Of a DNA stretch of 64,000 nucleotides, positions 7,865-15,741 are shown piece by piece. The first letter of the stretch is position 1. Every line of letters starts with the position of its first letter. The notes beneath the pieces are model-generated. The model was not told the origin of the DNA. It searched no databases and was given only the letters and a program-made list of their open reading frames with translations. The translations under genes and the position numbers were made by a program. Source of the DNA: Bacillota bacterium (lineage in GTDB: Bacteria; Bacillota; Clostridia; Lachnospirales; Lachnospiraceae); NCBI GenBank assembly GCA_023458035.1, contig JAEXAX010000017.1:68970-132969 (forward strand). Reading direction: 5' to 3'.

Positions 7865-8818
7865 ATGAACGAAGCATTTACCAAATGGGAGAGTCATTAT
7901 CCGTCCTCGGATGGACGGACCGAAATATATTATACAGCATGGATTCCAAACGGCGGAGTACGGGGTATCATTCAAATTGTCCACGGCATGCAGGAGCATA
8001 TCAAGCGCTATGAGGAATTTGCCGTCTTGATGGCCGGACAGGGATTCGTGGTTGTGGGCAATGATCACCTTGGCCACGGACGCTCCATGAATCAGAGTGA
8101 TGACCGCGGTTATTTTGCCGAAAAAAAATCAGCCGACATTCTGATTCGGGACATGGCCTATCTGATGTATCTGACCAAGAATGATTGGCCGCACAGGCCG
8201 TACATTTTGCTCGGACACAGTATGGGTTCGTTTCTGGTACGAAGGATGATGGTTGAATACCCGAATGCAGCCGATATGGTCATTGTTATGGGAACCGGCT
8301 GGCAGAAGCCGCTGCTTTTAAAATCAGGCAAGCTGCTGACCGGGCTATTAGTCAAAATCAAGGGTGGGCATTACCGCAGCCGTCTGGTCAATAACCTGGG
8401 AGTTGGGGCCTATGGCAAGCAGATACCGGCTGCCCGTACAGACTGTGATTGGCTGACCAGGGATGCGGCTGTGGTGGATGCCTATCTGAAGGATCCGCTT
8501 TGCCACTATATCTTCACAGTCGGCGGATACAGGGCTTTGTCGGATATCATTGGCTGGGTACAGGATAAAACGCATCGCAATCAGGGACGTCCCGACCTGC
8601 CGGTACTGCTGATCAGCGGGGCGGCAGATCCGGTCGGCGGAAACGGGCAGGGGGTCAGGCAGACTGCCGACCACCTGCGAAGAACCGGTTTTATCAATGT
8701 CCAAACGAAGCTGTATGAGCAGGCTCGCCATGAGATTTTAAATGAGTTGAACCGCCGAGAGGTGTATGAGGATATCGCCGGCTGGATCGAAGAACAGCTG
8801 CTTGCCGCAGATCATTGA
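7865..8818 (+). CDS. Alpha/beta hydrolase, lysophospholipase/monoacylglycerol lipase-like
   Basis: 317 residues of the Hydrolase_4 (PldB/YtpA-like) family. The pattern VHGMQEH, NDHLGHGRS, then the nucleophile elbow GHSMGS is typical. The acid is probably the Asp in SGAADPVGG and the base His in QARHEILNE, completing a Ser-Asp-His triad. It probably cleaves acyl esters of lysophospholipids or monoglycerides in the cytosol; the substrate is not deducible. I chose ATG 7865, four bases after a run of G that serves as ribosome site; an ATG at 7853 adds four residues. Confidence 0.85.
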   Translation: MNEAFTKWESHYPSSDGRTEIYYTAWIPNGGVRGIIQIVHGMQEHIKRYEEFAVLMAGQGFVVVGNDHLGHGRSMNQSDDRGYFAEKKSADILIRDMAYLMYLTKNDWPHRPYILLGHSMGSFLVRRMMVEYPNAADMVIVMGTGWQKPLLLKSGKLLTGLLVKIKGGHYRSRLVNNLGVGAYGKQIPAARTDCDWLTRDAAVVDAYLKDPLCHYIFTVGGYRALSDIIGWVQDKTHRNQGRPDLPVLLISGAADPVGGNGQGVRQTADHLRRTGFINVQTKLYEQARHEILNELNRREVYEDIAGWIEEQLLAADH

Positions 8819-8834
8819 GCAGCAATGATTTTTT
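8811..8834 (+). terminator. Terminator of the alpha/beta hydrolase gene
   Basis: ATCATTG/CAATGAT with a five-base loop followed by T residues. The stop codon of the hydrolase lies inside the 5' arm. Confidence 0.75.
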
Positions 8835-8856
8835 GTGGGATATTGATGGGTTTTCC

Positions 8857-8884
8857 TTGATTTTTATATATTTTATGCTATAAT
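8857..8884 (+). promoter_or_regulatory. Promoter of rpsB-tsf
   Basis: TTGATT (8857-8862) and a perfect TATAAT (8879-8884) with a 16-base AT-rich spacer. The start site would give an untranslated leader of about 125 bases. Confidence 0.85.
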
Positions 8885-8890
8885 GATTAA

Positions 8891-9016
8891 GGTTATGCCT
8901 CAGGTAGACCACGTTACGAAAAACGCACGCAGGCTGATCTGGGCTCAGGGTGCCGCTTTTGCGGTTTGGGACGGATAAGAAGTCTGCGGAAGAAAAACCA
9001 AATGGAGGAAAGAAGA
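8891..9016 (+). promoter_or_regulatory. Long untranslated leader of rpsB
   Basis: About 125 bases separate the promoter from the rpsB start. The leader is GC-richer than its surroundings and contains short hairpins such as CCGC-TTTT-GCGG near 8953. Leaders of ribosomal protein operons are often autoregulatory binding sites for their own product, here S2. I cannot match this one to a described S2 leader class by eye. Confidence 0.45.
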
Positions 9017-9739
9017 ATGAGCGTTATTTCAATGAAGCAGCTGTTGGAAGCCGGTGTACATTTCGGACACCAGACAAGAAGATGGAACCCGAAGATGGCT
9101 CCGTACATCTATACCGAGAGAAACGGTATCCACATCATCGACCTACAGAAGTCTGTTGGTATGGTTGATTCCGCTTACAAGGCGGTAGCCGATGTGGTGG
9201 CAAACGGCGGAACCGTATTGTTTGTAGGAACCAAGAAGCAGGCGCAGGACGCGATTGCGGCTGAGGCCGGCCGTTGCGGAATGTATTATGTAAATGAGAG
9301 ATGGCTGGGCGGTATGCTGACCAACTTTAAGACCATCAGAAGCCGTATTGCCCGCCTGGTTGAAATCGAGACCATGCAGGCTGACGGAACCTTTGAGGTG
9401 CTGCCGAAGAAGGAAGTGATCCAGTTAAAGAAAGAGATGGAGAAGCTGCAGAAGAACCTGGGCGGTATCAAAGAAATGAAAAAACTGCCGGATCTGATCT
9501 TTGTAGTTGATCCGAAAAAGGAAAAGATCTGTGTACAGGAAGCTCACATTTTAGGTATTCCGTTAGCAGGTATTGCAGATACCAACAGTGATCCGGAGGA
9601 GCTGACTTATATCATCCCGGGAAATGATGATGCAATCCGTGCCGTTAAGCTGCTGGTTTCCACCATGGCAGATGCCGTCATCGAGGGCAAGCAGGGCGAG
9701 GCCGCTGTCGCAGAAGAGAGCGAGGAAGACGCGGAGTAA
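9017..9739 (+). CDS. rpsB: 30S ribosomal protein S2
   Basis: 240 residues. The conserved N-terminus (LLEAGVHFGHQTRRWNPKM), GTKKQA and RWLGGMLTNF are unmistakable S2 motifs. S2 joins the small subunit late and helps recruit S1-type function and mRNA. The start at 9017 follows an AATGGAGGAAAG ribosome site. It is followed by tsf, the standard bacterial order, with a hairpin between the two. Confidence 0.98.
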   Translation: MSVISMKQLLEAGVHFGHQTRRWNPKMAPYIYTERNGIHIIDLQKSVGMVDSAYKAVADVVANGGTVLFVGTKKQAQDAIAAEAGRCGMYYVNERWLGGMLTNFKTIRSRIARLVEIETMQADGTFEVLPKKEVIQLKKEMEKLQKNLGGIKEMKKLPDLIFVVDPKKEKICVQEAHILGIPLAGIADTNSDPEELTYIIPGNDDAIRAVKLLVSTMADAVIEGKQGEAAVAEESEEDAE

Positions 9740-9780
9740 TAACTGCGGCTTGCGAAATATATACGGAGTAAACAATGGAT

Positions 9781-9805
9781 AGGTGAACCGGAGCCCGGTT
9801 CACCT
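9781..9805 (+). promoter_or_regulatory. Hairpin between rpsB and tsf
   Basis: A perfect 10-base stem (AGGTGAACCG/CGGTTCACCT) with a five-base loop and only a short T stretch. It may be a partial attenuator or mRNA-stability element that sets the S2 to EF-Ts ratio. Confidence 0.6.
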
Positions 9806-9842
9806 TTGCAAATCAAACAAACCATGTTAGGAGGACATATTC

Positions 9843-10775
9843 ATGGCTATTACCGCAGGAATGATCAAAGAATTAAGAGAGATGACCGGCGCCGGTATGA
9901 TGGACTGTAAAAAGGCATTGACAGCTACCGAGGGTAACATGGAGGCAGCTGTCGAGTTCCTGAGAGAAAAGGGACTGGCTTCGGCCGTTAAAAAGGCTGG
10001 CAGAATCGCGGCTGAGGGTATCGTATCCATCGCTGTGACCGAAGATGAGACCACAGCCGTTGCGGTTGAGGTCAATTCGGAAACAGACTTCGTTGCAAAG
10101 AATGAAAGCTTCCAGTCTTATGTGGCGGAAGTAGCAAAGCAGGCGCTGACCACTAAGACCACTGATGTGGAAGCGTTCCTGAACGAGGTCTGGGCAGCGG
10201 ATTCGAGCAAGACCGTTGGTGAGGCTCTGGCAGGGCAGATCGCTGTTATCGGTGAAAACATGAAGATTCGTCGTTTCAGCAAGCTGACCGTAAAGGACGG
10301 TTTTGTAGGAAGCTACATTCATGCCGGCGGCAAGATCGGTGTTCTGGTAGCGATAGCAACCGATGTTGTCAATGACGATATTAAGGAAATGGCAAAAAAT
10401 GTGGCTATGCAGGTGGCCGCTATCAAGCCAAAGTACACTTCCAGAAACGAAGTGGATCAGGCTTACATCGAGCATGAGAAAGAAATTCTGACAGCTCAGG
10501 CTAAGAACGAGAAGCCGGATGCCAATGATAAGATCATCAGCGGTATCGTAATGGGTCGTCTGAATAAGGAATTAAAGGAAGTTTGTCTGTTGGATCAGGT
10601 ATATGTGAAAGCGGAGGACGGAAAGCAGTCTGTATCCGCTTATGTGGCTGAGGTGGCTAAGGCCAACGCGGCAAACATCACTGTAAAGAGCTTCATCCGA
10701 TTTGAGACCGGCGAAGGTCTGGAGAAAAAGGAAGAAGATTTTGCAGCCGAAGTTGCCAAGCAGATGGGGAACTGA
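9843..10775 (+). CDS. tsf: Elongation factor Ts
   Basis: 310 residues. EF-Ts is the nucleotide exchange factor for EF-Tu. The N-terminal UBA-like segment with IKELREMTGAGMMDCKKAL and the core motif NSETDFVAKN are diagnostic. The ribosome site AGGAGG lies at 9830-9835, before ATG 9843. Slightly longer than the shortest EF-Ts proteins, within the usual range. Cotranscribed with rpsB. Confidence 0.98.
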   Translation: MAITAGMIKELREMTGAGMMDCKKALTATEGNMEAAVEFLREKGLASAVKKAGRIAAEGIVSIAVTEDETTAVAVEVNSETDFVAKNESFQSYVAEVAKQALTTKTTDVEAFLNEVWAADSSKTVGEALAGQIAVIGENMKIRRFSKLTVKDGFVGSYIHAGGKIGVLVAIATDVVNDDIKEMAKNVAMQVAAIKPKYTSRNEVDQAYIEHEKEILTAQAKNEKPDANDKIISGIVMGRLNKELKEVCLLDQVYVKAEDGKQSVSAYVAEVAKANAANITVKSFIRFETGEGLEKKEEDFAAEVAKQMGN

Positions 10776-10818
10776 TTCACCTGTGATCTGAGCGGTGAAT
10801 AACTGAGTTAAAGATATA

Positions 10819-10850
10819 TAAAGGCATATTGCGTAAGCAGTATGCCTTTA
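10819..10850 (+). terminator. Probable terminator after tsf
   Basis: A 10-base stem (TAAAGGCATA/TATGCCTTTA) with a 12-base loop. The 3' arm is T-rich but no long T run follows, so termination may be partial. Confidence 0.6.
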
Positions 10851-10896
10851 AGTATATAGAGTTACTTCTGACATAGTAAAACGGGAGAATATACCG

Positions 10897-12492
10897 ATGA
10901 TTAGAATCATTTTATCAGCCGGTCTGGCAGTCGGCATTATGACGCTTCTGTCATCGCCGCTGTGGATCAAATTTGAAGAGAAACCGAAACGACCGCTTTG
11001 GCTAGCGTTCTGGATCGCATTTGGTTTGGGTTTGAGTTTGTTTATGGTCAGCTTTGCCAATTGGTTTATCGAGTTTTTTGGAAAGCTCACCCCGGAACAG
11101 TTTTTGTTTAACTTGCAGTCTCCGGTAAAGGGAACGGCAGGTGAGGTTGTACAGTCCATATATACCGGGCCTGTGCTGGTGACGATATTGGGCGAATTGT
11201 TTGTGATCATTTATTTGATGGTGACTCGCAAACGCCGCCTGCCATCGGGCGAACAAAAGGGATTTGGAAGCCGATTGCGTCATCTGCTCTGGAAAAAGTG
11301 GTTCAGTGCCTTGCTGGTGTTGGTTTGCTTAGCCGGAAGCGCCGGTTATGCGGTCAATCAGCTACAGCTGCACAGGGTGGCAGCTGCCTACTACAGCTCT
11401 TCTTCCTATATAGAAGATCATTATGTGGACATCCGGAATATTAAGACGACCTTCCCAGAAAAGAAACGAAATCTGATCCATATTTATCTGGAATCGGTAG
11501 AAAATTCATATTTTGACCAGGCTCTCGGCGGGTACATGGAGCAGAATCTGATGCCGGAGCTGGCAGAACTGTCCAAAGAGGGTATCAGTTTTTCGCATCA
11601 GGAAAAAATGGGTGGACCCTATCAGTCCTATGGTTCGGCATGGTCGGTGGCCGCTATGGTCAATATGACCGGTGGAGTTCCGCTGAAGGTGGCCATGGAG
11701 CGTAATGCCTATGGTCTGGACGGATATTTTTTGCCCGGACTGTATAACCTGGGAAATTACCTTCACGATAACGGCTATGAACAGACGATCATGTTCGGAG
11801 CTGATGCGGATTTCGGCGGACTGACGGCTTTTTTCAAAACCCATGGCGACTTTCATATTTTCGACCACAAATATGCGCTGGAGAACAAACTGATTCCGGA
11901 AGGGTATGATGTTTGGTGGGGCTTTGAAGATGATAAGCTGTATGAGTTTGCCAAAGCGGAAATTACCCGTCTGGCTGCAACCGGCAAACCCTTTAATTTC
12001 ATGATGGAGAATGCAGATACTCATTTTCCTCACGGCTACCTGTCGAAGAATGCTCCGCAGCCGTATCAGGATCAGTATGCAAATGTTATTGCTTACTCTA
12101 CCTCGGAGGTGGTAAAATTAGTTCGTTGGATTCAACAACAGGATTTTTATGAGAATACGACAGTTGTGTTGACCGGTGATCACCTGAGTATGGATAAGGA
12201 TTTTTTTCGGAATTTCGATCCGAAGTATCGCCGTAGTGTCTATAATCTCTTCCTGAATGCTCCGGTCACAGCCGTTCAGACGAAAAATCGTGCATATGCA
12301 CCGTTGGATTTTTATCCGACCATCGTCGCAGCCATGGGAATCCGGATTGAGGGTGAAAGGCTGGGACTGGGAACGAATCTGTTCTCGGGAGAAAAGACCC
12401 TGATCGAGCGGGACGGTATTGATCGTTTCAATGATGAACTTGGTAAAAACAGTAATTTCTTTAACAAGAAGCTGGTGAGGCCACACAAATAG
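10897..12492 (+). CDS. LTA synthase / phosphoglycerol transferase family membrane sulfatase-fold protein
   Basis: 531 residues. Three or four N-terminal membrane segments (within about 1-150) are followed by a large outward-facing sulfatase-fold domain. Visible metal and catalytic positions are the Glu of IYLESVENSY and the Asp-His of LTGDHLSMD. In LtaS/OpgB enzymes a Thr nucleophile sits in a GTxWT-like segment; here the corresponding segment reads GSAWSVAAM, so a Ser appears to replace Thr. The protein probably transfers glycerol phosphate to a lipid- or wall-linked acceptor outside the membrane. The exact polymer is unknown. Confidence 0.8.
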   Translation: MIRIILSAGLAVGIMTLLSSPLWIKFEEKPKRPLWLAFWIAFGLGLSLFMVSFANWFIEFFGKLTPEQFLFNLQSPVKGTAGEVVQSIYTGPVLVTILGELFVIIYLMVTRKRRLPSGEQKGFGSRLRHLLWKKWFSALLVLVCLAGSAGYAVNQLQLHRVAAAYYSSSSYIEDHYVDIRNIKTTFPEKKRNLIHIYLESVENSYFDQALGGYMEQNLMPELAELSKEGISFSHQEKMGGPYQSYGSAWSVAAMVNMTGGVPLKVAMERNAYGLDGYFLPGLYNLGNYLHDNGYEQTIMFGADADFGGLTAFFKTHGDFHIFDHKYALENKLIPEGYDVWWGFEDDKLYEFAKAEITRLAATGKPFNFMMENADTHFPHGYLSKNAPQPYQDQYANVIAYSTSEVVKLVRWIQQQDFYENTTVVLTGDHLSMDKDFFRNFDPKYRRSVYNLFLNAPVTAVQTKNRAYAPLDFYPTIVAAMGIRIEGERLGLGTNLFSGEKTLIERDGIDRFNDELGKNSNFFNKKLVRPHK

Positions 12493-12511
12493 AATAACGA
12501 AAGAGGGAATG

Positions 12512-13168
12512 ATGGGAAGAATATTTAATATGGACGGTCCGCTGTTTCGCAATCTGACCAAAATGGCGGATGCATTTTTGCTGACACTGTTATTTTGGCT
12601 CAGCACCGTTACGGTGATTGGCTTTGGATTGGGACTGACAGCTGCTTTTACGGTTGTCTTCAAACAGCTGGATGAGTGTGATCATGGTGTGCTGCGAGAT
12701 TTTTTTCAGGCTGTCAAAAAGAATTTCCGACAGGGCATCATCATCTGGCTGATACTGGCGGTCGTTGGTCTTGTGCTTTTCTGGGATTGGCAGATTTTGC
12801 CGCTGGTGTTGACGAGCGGACAGGTTTTGACCGGCGGTCGTTACATTATTCTGGTCATTGTGCTGTTGTGGATTATGGTCGTGCTGTATGTTTTTCCGCT
12901 GCTGGCCCGCTTTGATAATTCGGTATCACAGACCATGAAAAATGCCCTGTTGTTGTCTATACGCTATTTTCCGTATACCGTACTGCTACTGTTTTTTTCG
13001 GTACTGCCGGTTACGTTGATTGTTTTAGTACCGCAGTCTACCGGCTTTGTCCTGTTTCTGGTGCTGATTTTGTGGCCGGGTACTTGGATTATGATCACGG
13101 CCGGAGCCATGAAGAAGCTGTTTCAACCGTTTATGCCGGAAGAAGAGAAAAAGGAGGACGAATTTTGA
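12512..13168 (+). CDS. YesL-like (DUF624) membrane protein
   Basis: 218 residues with about five hydrophobic segments. The N-terminus (FNMDGPLFRNLTKMADAF then a long membrane helix) and the LDECDHGVLRDFFQAVKKNF stretch match the DUF624/YesL family, often found beside carbohydrate transporters and sensor kinases. The function is not established. GAGGG at 12503-12507 fits ATG 12512 better than the adjacent ATG 12509. It overlaps fabV by four bases and follows the LTA-synthase-like gene by about 20, so the three are probably cotranscribed. Confidence 0.75.
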   Translation: MGRIFNMDGPLFRNLTKMADAFLLTLLFWLSTVTVIGFGLGLTAAFTVVFKQLDECDHGVLRDFFQAVKKNFRQGIIIWLILAVVGLVLFWDWQILPLVLTSGQVLTGGRYIILVIVLLWIMVVLYVFPLLARFDNSVSQTMKNALLLSIRYFPYTVLLLFFSVLPVTLIVLVPQSTGFVLFLVLILWPGTWIMITAGAMKKLFQPFMPEEEKKEDEF

Positions 13169-14340
13169 TTATAGAACCGAAGATTAGAGGATTTATCTGT
13201 ATGACTGCTCACCCGAGGGGGTGCAGGAAGAACGTTGAGAATCAGATCGAAATGATCAGACAGGCCTTTGGGACTGTCCGCGATAACGGACCGAAGAGGG
13301 TTTTGGTGATCGGAAGCTCGACCGGTTATGGTTTGTCCAGCCGTTTGACGGCCGCTTTCGGTTACGGAGCGGCGACCCTGGGAGTCATGTTTGAGCGTGA
13401 AGAAAGTGCTAAACGCACAGCAACACCGGGATATTATCAGACCAAAGCATTTGAAGAGGCGGCTCACAGCGTCGGCCTATATGCTAAAAGCATCAATGGG
13501 GATGCCTTTTCAAACGAAGTTAAGGAAGAGGTGATCGAGACCATCCGTCGTGATCTGGGCCAAGTTGACCTGGTGGTCTACAGTCTGGCCGCGCCGCGTC
13601 GAAAGATCAATGAGGAGCTGACCTATTCATCGACTTTAAAAACCATCGGACAGCCATTTAGCAGTCTGACTTGGGAGATGCGCGACGACAGCCTGCGTAA
13701 AGTGGAAATACCGGCCGCCACAGCCGAAGAGATCGAGCATACCGTTAAAGTAATGGGCGGTGAGGATTGGGCTGATTGGATGAAGGCTCTGGATCGGGCC
13801 GGAGTGCTGGCTGAAAAAACCATGACGGTAGCCTATTCTTACATTGGACCGAAACTGACATATCCGATCTACCGCGACGGCACCATCGGCGCGGCTAAGA
13901 AGCATTTATATGCGACGGCAAAGGAAATGAACCGACAGTACGGTGATCATATCAGAGCTTTAGTATCTGTCAATAAGGCTTTGGTGACTCAGGCCAGCTC
14001 GGCGATTCCGGTAGTGCCGCTGTACCTTGCCATTTTATATAAGGTCATGAAAGAACGAGGACTGCACGAGGGCTGTACGCAGCAGATCATCAGATTGTTT
14101 GCCGATCGTCTGTACGGTGAATCTGGGCCGCAGATTGAGGAGGATGGGATGATCCATCTGGATGATTGGGAGATGCGAGCAGATGTTCAATCAGCAGTGT
14201 CGGCGGCATGGGCGGCTATGACAGTCGATGATTGGAAGAATTATGCAGATTTGTCCGGCTATCAAACAGAGTTTAAGCAGTTGTTTGGTTTTGAACTGGA
14301 GGGCGTTGATTATACCGAGGACATTCCACTCGGCGAATAA
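13165..14340 (+). CDS. fabV: Trans-2-enoyl-CoA/ACP reductase (FabV/Ter family)
   Basis: 391 residues, the normal length. It reduces trans-2-enoyl-CoA or -ACP with NADH; in anaerobes the Ter form makes butyryl-CoA, and FabV forms serve lipid synthesis and confer triclosan resistance. The nucleotide-binding motif GSSTGYG (50-56) and the catalytic Y236-x8-K245 (YRDGTIGAAK) are intact. The start is TTG 13165, seven bases after GGAGG and overlapping the preceding stop, which implies translational coupling. A longer frame from 13072 lies within the YesL gene and is unlikely. CoA versus ACP preference cannot be decided here. Confidence 0.93.
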   Translation: MIIEPKIRGFICMTAHPRGCRKNVENQIEMIRQAFGTVRDNGPKRVLVIGSSTGYGLSSRLTAAFGYGAATLGVMFEREESAKRTATPGYYQTKAFEEAAHSVGLYAKSINGDAFSNEVKEEVIETIRRDLGQVDLVVYSLAAPRRKINEELTYSSTLKTIGQPFSSLTWEMRDDSLRKVEIPAATAEEIEHTVKVMGGEDWADWMKALDRAGVLAEKTMTVAYSYIGPKLTYPIYRDGTIGAAKKHLYATAKEMNRQYGDHIRALVSVNKALVTQASSAIPVVPLYLAILYKVMKERGLHEGCTQQIIRLFADRLYGESGPQIEEDGMIHLDDWEMRADVQSAVSAAWAAMTVDDWKNYADLSGYQTEFKQLFGFELEGVDYTEDIPLGE

Positions 14341-14399
14341 GAACATAGTCATTTTGTAAACAGCTGATTGTCCTTATGATCAGATGGAAAGAACAGAAG

Positions 14400-14446
14400 C
14401 CGAAAAGCGATTTGCGAAATTTTGTAATCGTTTTTCGGATTTTTTT
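14400..14446 (+). terminator. Terminator after fabV
   Basis: A 13-base stem (14400-14412 with 14426-14438, one G-T pair) and a 13-base loop, followed by seven T. Confidence 0.92.
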
Positions 14447-14608
14447 ATATCAGACTAATAATCCCAGACGTTCGGTGGGGAAAACATGTACAGCTTGCAC
14501 AAGAGTAAACGATTACACAAAATAACTTCCGAACTGATAGAATTTTAAATTCACAAAATATTCACAAAATAGAACGAATAAAAACATAAAACAGTGATAT
14601 ATTCTTTC

Positions 14609-14735
14609 TTGTAAACAAGAATAAAGCTTGTTTGCAAAATTTTCTTTTTCATTGAGATCCTATGATACCCCTAATTATAGGATCCTCCCTCAACAACTAT
14701 GAGACATTTCGGAAGCTGAAGTGTCTCTTTTTATT
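14609..14735 (+). ncRNA. Candidate structured RNA: three consecutive hairpins
   Basis: The gene-free stretch 14341-14877 holds the fabV terminator, an AT-rich region and then three hairpins in a row. They are TTGTAAACAAG/CTTGTTTGCAA (14609-14637), GATCCTAT/ATAGGATC (14656-14684), and GAGACATTT/AAGTGTCTC (14701-14727), the last followed by a T run and so a terminator. The block lies before the promoter at 14747, so it is not the leader of the next gene. It could be a small RNA with its own terminator. I see no clean promoter for it and match it to no known family. Confidence 0.4.
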
Positions 14736-14746
14736 TTCTGTATTTC

Positions 14747-14775
14747 TTGCCAGCATAGGTTTCATTTGTTATAAT
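14747..14775 (+). promoter_or_regulatory. Promoter of the WecG/TagA-like gene
   Basis: TTGCCA (14747-14752), a 17-base spacer and a perfect TATAAT (14770-14775). Confidence 0.85.
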
Positions 14776-14877
14776 GACAATTATTGAGAAAATGGGTTGA
14801 TTTTGTTTGTGCAAAATGATCTGAATCGCTGTATGATCGGATCGGACAACCCGGAAACAAACAGGAAGAGGCAGCGT

Positions 14878-15546
14878 ATGGATCTATCGGGAATCAAAGT
14901 GATGTCACTGGCCGCGGATGAGGCCATGATGAAAATACATGACTTGATGCAGGAAGGCGGCAGTAGGGTATTGACTCTGCTGTCGCATAAGATGATATTG
15001 TCGGGTATTGAAGAAGCGCGATATTTGGAATTTCTGAATCAATCGGATATGGTGCTGTTGTGTGATGAAAGCGTTTCGGCATTGATCAATACTCCGGAGC
15101 TTCCGCAGGAACAGATTCTGCGTCTGGGACCGACGCTGGAGGAATTGGCCGGCATCTTGGAGGAAGAACAGAAGAAGGTATTGCTGCTAAGCCAGCAACA
15201 GCAAACAGCTGACAGGCTTCGTTCCTATCTAAGACAGATGGACAGCAGTCTGGAATTTGCAGACAATATTGTGATAGAGGATTTTGAGGCAGACAGTCCG
15301 GATCGCTTAATGAATGAAATCAATGCTTCCGGGGCGGATGTCTTATTCATCATCGGTGATCTTCGGTTGCAATATTGGCTATTGGGAGAAGAACGTCAGG
15401 CGATGTTTTCCGGGCAGCTCTGCGTCTTGGGAGATACCGACTTGGCGCTGGGGACCGGCAGGATCAAAAAACCAAGCCTGATCCGTACCCTGTTTGAAAA
15501 ATCCAAAATCAAGCGTATGACAGTGGCTCCGGATGAAGAGATGTAA
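14878..15546 (+). CDS. Degenerate WecG/TagA/CpsF-like protein
   Basis: 222 residues. Order of elements resembles the WecG/TagA/CpsF glycosyltransferases that add N-acetylmannosamine in wall teichoic acid or antigen synthesis: an N-terminal block ending in EEALxxI-like (here DEAMMKIHDL), a FLNQSDMVLLCDE stretch like the family's LxxADLVLPDG, and INASGADVLFIIGD like INASGADILFVGLG. The Asp of the second block is kept, but the family's GAPKQEKW is replaced by GDLRLQYW, losing the conserved Gln. Activity is therefore doubtful. Start 14878 follows AGGAAGAGG; upstream TTG 14797 has no ribosome site. The assignment rests on motif comparison by eye. Confidence 0.5.
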   Translation: MDLSGIKVMSLAADEAMMKIHDLMQEGGSRVLTLLSHKMILSGIEEARYLEFLNQSDMVLLCDESVSALINTPELPQEQILRLGPTLEELAGILEEEQKKVLLLSQQQQTADRLRSYLRQMDSSLEFADNIVIEDFEADSPDRLMNEINASGADVLFIIGDLRLQYWLLGEERQAMFSGQLCVLGDTDLALGTGRIKKPSLIRTLFEKSKIKRMTVAPDEEM

Positions 15547-15677
15547 ATTTTGGTTTTTGAGACAAGGAAAAACCTTGGTATGAATGAATAAATTTGCGAA
15601 AAAATATGTTTCTTTTTTTGTGCTTTTATATTAAAATCATTGTAAGGAAATTGTGGTTATCTACAAATAAAAAATAT

Positions 15678-15724
15678 TTGACTGCAAAGCTGGGTGGTTG
15701 TAGGGGCTAAACAGCTTTAGTCAA
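15678..15724 (+). promoter_or_regulatory. Inverted repeat in the leader of the CdaR-like gene
   Basis: TTGACT-gc-AAAGCTG pairs with CAGCTTT-AGTCAA, a 13-pair stem with a two-base bulge and a 19-base loop. The 3' arm ends right at the AAGGAGAAGG ribosome site, so folding could affect translation initiation, or the repeat could be a regulator's operator. Confidence 0.5.
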
Positions 15725-15741
15725 GGAGAAGGAGTGACAAT

